Shown piece after piece: positions 11,700 through 23,674 of a DNA stretch of 64,000 nt. The notes below the pieces were generated by a model. The model was not told where the DNA came from. It was given only the letters and a program-made list of their open reading frames with translations, and made no database searches. The translations under genes and the position numbers were made by a program. The stretch covers positions 1,922,001 through 1,986,000 of the forward strand of contig RBKR01000002.1 of assembly GCA_004835665.1 (NCBI GenBank). The letters are read 5' to 3'. The first letter of the stretch is position 1, and the number at the start of each line of letters is the position of its first letter. The stretch is from Phoma sp. XZ068. Its lineage: Eukaryota > Ascomycota > Dothideomycetes > Pleosporales > Didymellaceae.

Positions 11700-14600
11700 A
11701 AAATAAGTAATATATTAAAAGATTATATTAATAATAGTACCTCTACTATAACTAATATAGGACTAGTAAGTTATAGACTTAAGGTTACTAAACTAGACCT
11801 TTACTATAGAGATTAATTTAAGCTTAAAGACTAGCTACTCTAGTTTAACTTTTTCTTTACCTTCTAAGGTATAACTATTAATAAGAATTAGAAGGTTAAA
11901 CTAGTAGCTTCCTATATATAAGGCAATATATTTAAATAGATTAAGCCCTTTATATAGAATAAGATAATTAATACTTTATCTATTAAAGATAATATATAGC
12001 TTAATAATTTTAGCTACTTTAAAGATAAAATTTAATAAATCTTTAAAGTCTCTAATATACTAGTTATTACTATATATAGTATATAGTATATTTATTAAAC
12101 TACTTTAGCTGCTAACTATACTACAGAATTCTAGGCTTTAGCCTATAATATAGACTAGGACAATACTATACTAATAACTATATTTTAATAAAGACTAAAG
12201 CCTAAAGTTAAAGAGAAACTTATATATACTAGTATAAAGATTAATACCCTTAATAACCTTACTAGCAAGGCTATTAGTATTAATATTTAACTCTATAAAC
12301 TTTAATAAGAGTTATATAATAAGCTATATACTTAAGTTATAACTTAGTTACCTTAACTACTATATAACTAATAGCGTAGCAACACCTACTATAGAGGCTG
12401 TAGAAATAGTTATTACTCTAATATAGGATATAAGATCTATAGAAATACCTAGAGTAGATACTATAGACCTAAGGTAATAGACTTGTCTAATATCTATAAA
12501 GGGCCTACTACTATACTATATTAGAATAAAAAGAATAAAGAATATAATAATAGGAATAAGAGCAGGAACTACTATAACTATAGTAAGCTAGGATATTTTA
12601 CTAAGGAGTATTATTTAAAGAATAAGGTTTTCTAATAGATTAATATTATTACCTGCACCTTGTATAATAAGGATATAGATACTAGTAAATAGAAAATTCT
12701 TACTAAAGAAATTAGATAACTTCTTATAGACTCTAAGCTAGAATATATATATAAGACTATACCTAGAATTCTAGAAATCTATAACAGGCCTAAGATACTA
12801 TACTATAAATCTTATATAATATAGACTTTAAATTTAGAGGATAAGCTAGTAATATAGAAGTATAATAAGAATATTATATAAAGTAATAATAAGTTATATA
12901 ATACTATTTATAGATAGCTTACCTTAGAACTACTTAAAGAATACCTATAATATAATAGTAAAGAGTACTCTACGCTCTTATAAGCTATATAGGAAATAGA
13001 AGCTAAGCTTGCACAAGCCTACCTTTTATATAACTCTAATACCTTAAGCTAATTTAAGTAATAACTAATAAATAGTATACTATAGGATAAAAATTAGGCT
13101 AAAGAAATATTCTAGGAATAGGTAGAATAAAACTATATAATAGTAGCTAAGCTTAAACGCTAGAATTATAACCTTCTATAAAAAGATAAACTAGACTTTA
13201 CTTAACTAGTAATTGCCCTATAAATATAAACTACTATATTATATAAAATTAATAAATAAAATCTATTCTATTATAAAATCTTATAGAAGTAATGCCTATA
13301 TAATAAGTGTAAAGAGTATTATAATAAAAAAGTTAGATACTAAATATTCTCTATTAATATATAATAATTTAAGGAGGAATAGTATTAGTATATATAAGTA
13401 TAATACTTAGATTACCTATTTAATAAGTATATATAATTATACTTTCTAGGGTATACACACCTTAAAGATATTCTAGATATATAGATAATTATTAATAAAG
13501 CCTATAAAGAATATTAGTAGCAGCTATATATAAATAAGAAATATATATACTATACTAGTAAGAAGAAAGTCTATAGATTTAGACTAGAGCAGTATTTTTT
13601 AGGCCTATACTAACTAGCTCCTAGTATAAGACTATTAATGCTATTAGAGTAGACTTACTTACTAAACTACTAATCTTTATTAATAGATAAAGATTTATAG
13701 TAATATTAGACTTAGAAGTAGAGGGTAGCTATATCTTAAAAGCTATAGTAAAATAAGCTAGACTCTAGTTATATAGAAAAGAAATTACTTATATTCTTAG
13801 AGTAGCTAATAGGTAGTTAATACTAGCTAACTTTATAGTTACTTATAAGACTAACACGCTATTAAAGTTAGAAAACTATAAGAAGGTATTTACTCTTAAT
13901 ATCTTTAGAATAGCTATCTATAATATTATATTAAGAATCCTCTAGTTATAGAAGTATAACCTAAGAATTAATTAGAAGATATCTAAGCTTTTATTTAGAT
14001 ATAAATATAGTATAACTATATTAGAACCTATATAGTTTATAATATAACTAGTAGATAAGAAAAAGATTAGTAATATCTCTTTAAATAAAATATACTAAGA
14101 TAGAGTAGTTAACTCTATAGACGCTAAACACTCTATAGGTTATAAAGTAAGAGTTAAGAAGAAAAATAGTATACCTCCTAATATTCTAGACAAATACAAG
14201 AGTTATAAAAAACTTTTCTATAATAAGAAGACTATAAAGGTATTACTATAGTATAAACTCTAGAATTATAAGATTAAGCTCTAGAAAGAAAAGACATTAA
14301 CTTTTAGGCTAATATATAGACTATTAGAAAAGAAACTCTAAGTACTTTATAAGTATATTAATAACAACCTTAAGAAAGGATTTATTAGATAATTAAAATT
14401 ACCTATAGAATACTCTATTCTCTTTATACTAAAGAAAGATAGTAGTAACTAACTATATATTAACTATTAGAAACTTAATAATATTACTATTAAGAATAGA
14501 TACTTATTACTAAATATATCTAAGTTATAAGATTACTTAGCTAGAGTATAATACTTTACTATACTAGACCTATAAGGAGTATTTAACCTTATATATATAT

Positions 14601-16910
14601 AAAGAAAGGTAAGGAATAGAAGATAGTATTTAGAACCTATTATAGTCTTTATAAGTATATAGTTATACTATTTAGGCTAACTAATGTACTAGCTATATAT
14701 TAAAAACTAGTTAATAATATACTAAGAGTATACTTAGACAGGATAGTAGTAGCTTACCTTAATAATATCTTAGTATACTTAAAGATATTAAGAGAATATA
14801 TTATATATATAAAAGAAGTTCTTAACTACTTAGGACAAGTAGACCTCTAACTTAAACTAGAGAAGTATAAATAGTATAAGAAAGAGGTAGAATTCCTAAG
14901 CTATATTATAGGAAGATATAGAGTTAAGATAAGTAAGAAGAAAATATAGGTTATTAAAGACTAGCTAACCCTAATAATAGTTAAAGAAATCTAAAAATTC
15001 CTTAGGTTTATTAACTTTAACTAATACTTTATTAAGAACTACTTTAAGAAAGCTCTGCTACTTATAAAGCTTATATAAAAAGATATACTATTTTATTAGA
15101 AGTAGAAATAGAAAGATATATTCTAATTATATAAGTAAGTATATATTAAGCTACTAATATTAGTTATATTTAGAAGTAATAAACTACTATAAATTAAAAC
15201 TAATGCCTTAGGACTAGTATTAGGAGTATATATATTATAGAAATATAATAGCAAATAGTACCTAATTACCTATTACTTAAAAAACTTTTCTAGACTAGAA
15301 GAATAGTATAATATTTATAATAAGAAACTAATAGTAATTATAGATATACTAAAGCACTAGTAAATCTATATAGAAAGCTACTTAGAACTTACTATCTTTA
15401 TAGACTATAAGAACCTAGTACACTTTACTATAACTAAGAAGCTTAATAGCTAATAGGTATAATAGTTAGAATTACTAGAGTAATATAAGTTTAAGATAAT
15501 ATATATACTAGAAAAAGATAATGCAAGAGCTAATATACTAAGTTAATAATATAATCTTGCAGGAGAAAAAGTAATTAAAGAATATACTATCCTATAGATA
15601 TATAAAGATAGGTTATTAAGACTATCTTAGCAGCTTAATAATATAATATAAGTTTAATAGAAATAATATATACCTATAGTAGTACTAGAGGAACTTTAAA
15701 TAGAAATTATTATATAATATTATAATAACCTGCTTTATAGATACTCTAGTATAATATAAACAATAGAACTTATTAGACAATACTATAAGTTTAGCTATAT
15801 AAAAGATAAGGTTACTAAGTTTATTAAAAACTATATTAATTACTAATAGAATAAATATAGTATATATATAAAGTATAAAGAAATATAAGCAATAGAGCTA
15901 CTAACAGCACTATAGATAAATATTATAATAGATTTTATTATATAACTACTAATCTCTAAGGACTCTGTTATAGAATATACCTATAACTTAATCTTTATTA
16001 TAGTAGATAGGTTTACTAAAGTAGTAGAAATAATACTATTTTAATATAGTTATACTATAGAGTAGCTTAAATAAGTATTTCTAGATAGAATTATTTATTA
16101 TTATAGTATACTAGAATTAATTATTAGTAATAGAGACAAGCTCTTTATATTAAACTATTAGACTATACTTATAGTAGCTATTAGTACTAAGAAAAAGCTA
16201 TTAACTATATATTACCTATAGACAGACAGATAAATAGAAAGAACAAATTAGACTATAGAAATATACTTAAGAATATATAGTAACTAAAAGTAGGATAACT
16301 AGGTCTTACTATTACCTATAGTATAAATTATATATAATAATAAGTTATTAGAAGTAATAGGTACAACGCTATTCTTTATAAATTATAGAAGATATCTAAA
16401 TCTCTTTATAAGATCTCTTAATAGTAATATCTAAATAGATTTAGTAATAACCTTAGTATAAAGACTATAGAAAGTATACTAGAAATTACTTAAAAATATT
16501 AATAAGGCTTAATAATAAGTAATCTCTTATATTAATTAGAAAAGAAAAACAGCACCTTAGCTAGAAGAGGGAGATAAAGTCTATCTCCTTATAAAAAACT
16601 TATAAATATAAAGACTAATAAAAAAACTAGATTATATTAAGGTTAGACTATTTTTTATTTCTAGGTAAATTAGCCCTATAAACTATTAGCTTAAACTACT
16701 ATAGGATACTAGCATATACTCTATATTCTATATATTGCTATTAGAACTAGTAGACCCTAATATACTAATCTAGAAGAACTTCTACTACTAGGTTAAAGAA
16801 GAGACTAAGTAGGAAGTTAAGAAAATAATATAATACTAAAAGAAAGGATATAAGAATAAATATCTAGTTAAGTAGTTAGAATACTCTAACTTAGAAAATA
16901 TATAAAAACT
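11700..16910 (+). pseudogene. Gag-Pol remnant of gypsy element 2
   Basis: Gag ends with a degraded CCHC knuckle near 12,569-12,613 (YYNYSKLGYFTKEYY, consistent with CYNCGKxGHFxKEC after RIP). RT runs about 14,340-14,780, with a D-Y-x-KLNNIT-like stretch near 14,455 and a YLDD-like catalytic motif now reading YLNNI near 14,755. RNase H follows at about 15,180-15,420. The integrase zinc-binding region lies near 15,735-15,870 and a TDRQ segment near 16,222. The tail near 16,815-16,905 reads KNKYLVK, as in chromodomains. Many TAG/TAA codons make it non-functional. The function before RIP was retrotransposition with chromodomain-guided integration. Confidence 0.8.
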
Positions 16911-16960
16911 TTCTATAAACCTTATAAACTACTAGTAGCTATTAAAGAAATTTAAGACTA

Positions 16961-19720
16961 ATTAGGAAGTACTATATTAGCTTTCTAAGCCTTAATTAGC
17001 TACTTCTTAAAAGCACTATATATACTAGGTAATAGAGCTAGGCTAAACCTGTCTAGAGGACCTTCTAAGAGAATTATCCCCTCTTCTAGCTTCTATATTA
17101 GGAAAAATATTTTTAGTACTAAAAGTATATAATTATAGTATAGTACTATAGGTAATAGTATAACTAGGATAAAGATTATATCTATAGAGCTAAAACTATA
17201 TATATATTAAAGGGTGCCTATAAATTTAAAATAATCCCTATTAGCACCTTTTATAGTACTTGCCTTCTATATTATAAGTAATCTCTATATAATCCTTGTG
17301 TAGAAATTAGAGTGCTAGAATAATTATTTAATATTTAGCTTATAACCTTAATAACTCTAATAACCCTAATAATACTATAATATTTTAAAAACAGCTATAA
17401 TATCTATACTACCCCTACTATATACTTAAAAAACCTATACTATCTATAATAGGCCTACTATATCTAAAGATTACTTACTTTAGAATTACTATATTATTAT
17501 ATAGGGCTTAATATACTATAGATTTTCTACTTATACTATACCCTATAGTATAGACTAAGCCTACTATTCCCTACTTACTTACTACTACTACCTATACTAT
17601 AAGTAGAGTATATTTTAGACCTTAATATTAATTAATTATAAGATATTAATTTAAGTTATCTAACCTTCTTTATATTTATAGTATATAGTTTAGATATTAA
17701 TTATAATAGAATTTAGCAGCAAATCTAATCTAGTGTTATACTACTACCTCTCTATACTAAGACACTAGGTATACTAGTCTAGGTATCCTGCAGAAACTAA
17801 CTACTCTACTAGCCTATACTAGTTTAAGTCTATCTCTATATTAGTATTAAAGAGTTCTTCTTCCTCTAATAGTTAGTTACTTTAATTATACTTTTTAAAG
17901 TAGTTATCCTTACTACCTTCTAAGTTGCCTCTACCTTATTCCCTGCTAAGAATATTAGTACTAATAATCTCCTTTATCTTTAATATACTTGCTTTTGCTA
18001 CTACACAGCTCTTCTATAGTTATATAGTATTACTATCTTCTAATTCTATAATCTCTTTACCTTGCTTCTATTCCTTATAGTTACCTAATATCTTTACTCC
18101 TGTATATACCTTTATCTTCTTTAGTAAACCTATAAAAGTATAATCTTAAAAGCGTTCCTTATTAGCTAAAATTTAGATAGAGCGTAGTTAGAAGTATATA
18201 CCTATATAATAGCTAGATAACTCTTTTATATTAGAGGTTCTAGCATTATCTATATTATAAACTGTTAGATATAGTATAGATAAGAGTATACTATATATAT
18301 ACTAGTTATTAAAGTATCCCTAGTGCTAAGCACAAGAGTAATATATATATCTATATACTTATATAGCCTATTAATAAAGTTATTAATAGTAATAGTAAAG
18401 TTATTATTATTAGCTAGGCTCTTACCCTAGGTATAGGTAAGTTCTATACTATAGCTATGCTCCTTCTATACCTTTAAAAGTCCTAATAAGATATTTTACT
18501 ATATAAAGTCTATAAGCTTTGCTATAGATATATTATTACTAGTAAAACTACCTACTACTATTTTTAAGAGTAACCTGTCTATAAGTAAGAAGTAGAATAG
18601 GAGCCTTATAATTATAGATTATAATTTAGAATCTATAAGTCTAATATTAAACTATAGTAAGTTACTAATCTAGTCTTAGAGTAGTTAGTAGTTATTATAT
18701 ATATATAGCTTTACTATTACTGTTATAGAAGGTGTTAGATAAATAAAGAGATTCTAACAGAAGGAAGCTAAGAATAGCCCTAGCAGCTATAATAGGAATA
18801 GTAATTATAAATAGGCCCTACTAGGTAGTAGCTTTGCTAATAGCTTTATTAGGGAAAGTTCTATATTAATATCCTTCTCTATTCTTACTATATTCTTTCT
18901 AACTCTAACCTTTAAGTTAAAAACTAGTTTTTAAGCTGCCTCCTTCTTAAGCACTTCTAGAGCTTCTATATTCTTATTACTAAAGTAATATATATACTTA
19001 CTCTTTTTAGCTAGCTATTACTCTACCTAGTATATCTTAGTATCTACGTCCTGCTAATTATAAGGTAGTTTTGCCTTTCCTCTATAGCACTAACTTATAA
19101 GAGCTAGGAACCCTTATATTAACTTAATCTATTTGTTAATATCTATATATATCTACTTTAGGCTATCTTTGTCTAAACTAAAGTATATTATAATAGATAT
19201 AATTATAGAATAGCCTTTTCCTTTTACTTATATATATAAGTCCTATTATACAGGCATAGCTAGCTTAGCTATTATTAGCTTTAAGAGTATAGTAGTAGTG
19301 TCTTATAGTCTTAAAGAATATATTAATAGGTCTTATAGTAGGGTTAAAGGTATATATAGCAAGTATATAGAGAGAAAAGGTAGTATCTAGATAATAAAGA
19401 TAGAAGGTTTATAAAGGTAAGCTTACTTATAGTAACCTAATAATATAGATTAGGTAAAGGTAAATATAGGAGATAGTAAGCACTGCACGTGCTAGATAAT
19501 AAGTTACTATACCTTATATATAGTAGAATTAGTAAACCTTACTATACTATATATATAGTATAGTAACTATATCTTATCTTGCTATAAATTGTTAGTAGAG
19601 TATCTCTTTATATAGTATTTAGTAATAAAAGTATAGAGTATAGCGTTTACTAGCTAATTAGAGTTATTATTTATAAGGTAGAGGTATCCCTTTACCTAGA
19701 ATTAGTAAAGTATATAAGTA
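16961..19720 (-). pseudogene. RIP-degraded coding remnant, unknown family
   Basis: Reverse-complement reading of about 17,945-18,225 gives a single frame with protein-like segments such as ILANKERF and GLLKKIKVYTGVKILGNYKE, broken only by TAA/TAG codons. The rest is pyrimidine-rich on the plus strand, consistent with a Lys/Glu-rich minus-strand gene. I do not recognise the family. The first several hundred bases (to about 17,640) show nothing clear. Confidence 0.4.
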
Positions 19721-20195
19721 GCTTTAATATAGATAAACTATAAGTATACTATAGCAAGGAGTAGAAGGGCCCTAAGTTTTTAGTATATATAGCTTTAATA
19801 AAGTTAAACTATAAGTATACTATAGTAAGGAGTAGAAGGGCCCTAAGTTTTTAGTATATATAGCTTTAATAAAGTTAAACTATAAGTATACTATAGTAAG
19901 GAGTAGAAGGGCCCTAAGTTTTTACTATATATAGCTTTAATAAAGTTAAACTATAAGTATACTATAGTAAGGAGTAGAAGGGCCCTAAGTTCTTAGTATA
20001 AGTAGTATAAATAAAACTAAATAGTAGATATACTATAGCAAGGAGTAGAATAGCTATAAGTTCCTAGTATATATAGCTTTAACAAAGTTAAACTATAAAT
20101 ATACTATAGTAAGGAGTAGAAGGAACCTAAAGGTTTAGTATAAGTAGTATAAATAAAATTAAACTATAAGTATACTATAGTAAGAAGTATAGTAC
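19721..20195. repeat. 71-bp tandem repeat array, about 6.6 copies
   Basis: Units start GCTTTAAT at 19,721, 19,792, 19,863 and 19,934, exactly 71 bp apart. Further diverged units, two of which begin GTAGTATAAATAAAA, continue to about 20,195. Each unit keeps the core CTATAGTAAGGAGTAGAAG. The first copies are nearly identical even though they are RIP-affected. Confidence 0.85.
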
Positions 20196-23166
20196 TTGGT
20201 AATTATTCTACTAGAGCCTAGTCTAAATCCTATATTAAACTATTTATATTTAATAGTAGCACTTGCTATCTAGCTATACTTCCTTATAGTTATCCTCTAT
20301 AGCCCTAGCTAGATCCTAGATCTTATTAAGCTATATAGCTTAGTATTATACTATAAACCTATTCTTAATCTTGTTTTATATATATATAAGTTCCTCTATA
20401 TACAAACCTATATAAACTAGGAAGTTAAGCTTAACCTTAGCTATAACCTAGTTAATTTAAAATCTATAATATCTATACTGCACTGCCTCTGCATTAATAC
20501 TATATAGTTCTAGAGCCTTAAAGATATAACTCTTAATAAGGTTAATAGACTAGCAGACTATCTTTAGTCTAGCTACTATAAACTAGATATTATTCTTAAC
20601 TTAATTAGTATTAAAGTTATAGAACTTATACTACCTTAATACTTCTATATTCTTGTCTAGACCCTTACCTACCTAAGCTATATGCTTTTACCTAAACTTC
20701 TTAACTATTCTCTATACCTATATTAGTACTATAACCTAGAGTATAAAGTATAGAGATGCCTAAGACTTACTATAAAAACAATTACCTTATATAACTATAT
20801 ATTTAAAGCAATATAGTACTTACTTCTATAAGTAATACTTAGTAGATCTAGTTAATCTTTCCTTAGATTAGGAGTAGTAGTAAGCTCTTATAATATCTTT
20901 ATTACCTTAAATAGTATATACTCTATCTTAGTAGAGCTGTTATAGATACTATTAATAGCTCTATAGATAATTAACCTAAGTATCTTTATAAGGTTCTTAA
21001 GTATTTTATTAAGCTTAAGGTTAGTCTTGCTAAGGTTATTACCCTAACTAGTGTCTTTGCTAATAAGTAGAGTTTCCTCTAGATATCTATCTTAGTATTT
21101 ATATATAGTATTTAAAAAGTTTAGGAAGCTAGCTAGTACCTTAGCCTTCTAGTAGCTTTCTAGATTAATAGATATAGTAGACTAATACTTAGGCTTTAGT
21201 TTTCCTAAACTCTTACTACTAAGGTTATTCTATTCTATAACTACCTTATTATATTATTTGTTAACTTATACCTAGATATTTTACTTAATATTCTTAAGTA
21301 TTTTATAGTAGTTAGGCTTAAATATAATAGGGAAGTACTAGTCCTTTAGTATATAGTCTATTAGGTTTAGTTTATAACCCTATATATCTATAGAGTAATA
21401 GTTATAACTAATAAAGTATATTCTAATAATCTCTATAATAACCTTAAGGATATTCTTTATCTTTAGGTTATTCTTAATCTTCTTAGTAATTAGTTAGGTA
21501 AGGTCTTTTCTAGACGCCTTCTTAAATAATTTCTAGGTCTTTAGTGTCTTCTTAAGGTTATACTTCTAGAGAAACTAGACAGCTTTATCTAGTAGTTTCT
21601 TCTAGGTAGTATCTTTATACCTTAATCTCTTAAGTATAAAGATAAGTATAGTTATAATACTGTTTACTATAGTAGAGCCTATAATTACTATAAAGGAGGG
21701 TTATAGAGCTAGGTCTTTAATAAGAGAATTAAAGAGATTAATAATACCTATATAGGTTAAGGTATTCTTACTACTAGCTAAGTAGATTTTATTAATAATA
21801 ACCTATACTATATATAGAAGGTTATAGACTATTATTATAGTCTTCCTAACACCTTAGTAGTCTTTTTATATAGCTATTTATATAGCCTAATTATACTACC
21901 TACTATCTCTACCCCCCTTAAGGCTCTAGTTAATAAGTAATTAATACTCCTTATAGAGATCTCTTAACTTCTTAGAGTATAATAGATTTATTTTATTAAT
22001 ACTGCTATTAAGCTCCTAAATTAGTTTAGTATTTAGTTAGATTATATTATAGAGTTAGCTCTACTAATACTTATTTATATAGATAATAAAGATCCTGCTG
22101 CTAGTTAGACTTAGTTTACTTATAGTAGTAAGTAGGTAATTAGGCTATAAGCTAGGGCCTAAGTATTAGATTTTAGGTTCTTCTAGCCTATCTTTAAGGT
22201 CTAATACAAAGCTATATATAGAGTATATATTATTATTCTAGTCTAGTTAAGGTAGTATCTTAATAAGGTTGTCTATAGTAATATTATAGTAAAGGCTATT
22301 AGCTTCTCCTCTATAAGTCTTATAGTGTGTCTTACTAGACTTATATAGTATAATTATCTTTAGGTACTACTTTAATAGTGCCTGCTTAAGTAGAGGGCTG
22401 TCTTATAATACTTTAATTTAGTCTTATAGCTAAGGCTCTATGCTGTTAGAGTAGGCTAATAGGAATATAGCCTTAATTTACAGTAACTAACCTTTAAATA
22501 AACTATTAGAATTAAGGTATAAACACTAGGTAGATAGTAGTATAGAGCCCTTATAAGATTTAAACATTAAGATAAAGTTTAGGAAGAACGTGCTAATAAT
22601 TTATATAGTTTTACCTATACCTATATAATTCTGCTTAATATAGCTACGTCTTAAGCTAAAGTTTATATTATAAATAATATTAGTGCTAACTACTTAATAA
22701 GCTATAAGCTTAAACTTAAGGCTAAAGCCTAAGGCAGAATTAATAGAGATAAACTAGTCCTTAGAGGTATACTATTTACACAGTTATTATATAGAGACAC
22801 TAAATATATATACTATACTATACTACTCCTCTAGAGTTACTTATATAGCCTTAAAGCCTATCTCTAAATTATTAAGTTTAGTTTATATACTATTAGAGTT
22901 AGTTTTATACTATACTAATAGTATAGTATACTTACTACTTAAGTAACTTAGACTTCTAGTTATTATTACCTTCTCCCTCCTCTATATTACTAATCTATCT
23001 ATTTAAATTATTAATAGGGGGAAGAGAGCTATATACTTCTAGTAGGTTAGGCTATAGTATTTATAGTTTTAATTCTAATAAGGTCCTAGATATACCCTTA
23101 CTAGACTTCTTCTTTATTATCTTCTTCTTTATATTTTTAGTAGGTATAGAGTTGCTACTAGGCTTA
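20196..23166 (-). pseudogene. RIP-degraded minus-strand coding remnant, unknown family
   Basis: The minus strand at 21,640-21,830 reads continuously as IYLASSKNTLTYIGIINLFN followed by SLIKDLAL, one TAA (former CAA) and PSFIVIIGSTIVNSIITI. Similar protein-like stretches extend through about 21,000-22,900. At the right end, 23,101-23,166 encodes a Lys-rich segment with IKKKIIKKKSS that continues across the solo LTR into 23,675-23,790. The family is not recognised; it may be an accessory gene of a large transposon. Confidence 0.4.
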
Positions 23167-23674
23167 TGTTACGATCCTGGACCAGCGAACGCGGGGTGTT
23201 GGTTTTATCACCAATGACACACGCCGGATCGCCGACACGCTAGACCTCAGGGTCACGTGTGTCTCACGAAATCCTACAACAGGCCCAGGCCAAGACCGTG
23301 GGACACCATGGGCAACATCACGTGACGTCCCACGATTCCCACGAAGTACCACGAATTCCTACAAGGCCCCCCATGGGACATTGTGAGAAACCATGAGACA
23401 TCGTAGGACACTTGCATATCCCTTTAGTATATAGTACGTAGGAACACAACCCTTATGGTTCGTGTTCAACCTGATCAATCCACTTTGTTATTGGAATCTC
23501 AACCCAACTCTCGAGACAGATAGATCGTATCTATACTCCTCATTGTTACCCATAGCTGCCACGGTGTTTCACTAAGCAACTATACCCTCTCCCCGACGAG
23601 CCACTTGTAAACGTATTCATCCCCGAGAACCAACTAGAACGAGTACACGAGCTTTGCTTAGTACGACTTCAACA
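23167..23674 (+). mobile_element. Solo gypsy LTR, not RIP-mutated, TSD GCTTA
   Basis: A 508-bp sequence of normal composition begins TGTTACGATCC and ends ACTTCAACA, i.e. TG...CA, and is flanked by perfect 5-bp duplications GCTTA (23,162-23,166 and 23,675-23,679). Its second half aligns with all the RIP-mutated LTRs in the window, so it shows the unmutated form of this family, including the stretch TACTATATACTAAAGGG on the minus strand. The 62-codon open frame in it is incidental. Solo LTRs normally arise by recombination between the two LTRs of a full element. Confidence 0.9.

Larger units (their letters stand above)
11143..16960 (+). mobile_element. Second Ty3/gypsy chromovirus, RIP-dead, 3' LTR not found
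   Basis: A 5' LTR at 11,143-11,686 is followed on the plus strand by gag, protease, RT, RNase H, integrase and chromodomain remnants ending near 16,910. The internal start TTTTAAATACTC matches element 1. No sense LTR could be recognised downstream, so the right end is approximate and the 3' end was probably lost or replaced by the following unassigned block. Confidence 0.75.

Noticed and set aside
13213..13410. 65-codon open frame in the gypsy element
   Set aside because: It lies within RIP-degraded gag-pol sequence in a chance frame, is made of AT-rich codons (Ile, Lys, Tyr, Asn) and matches no protein-like pattern.
19721..20195. CRISPR-like array
   Set aside because: The 71-bp units are head-to-tail with no unique spacers, and the genome is eukaryotic.
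23164..23352. 62-codon minus-strand open frame
   Set aside because: It lies inside the solo LTR, a non-coding unit defined by TG...CA ends and target duplications.
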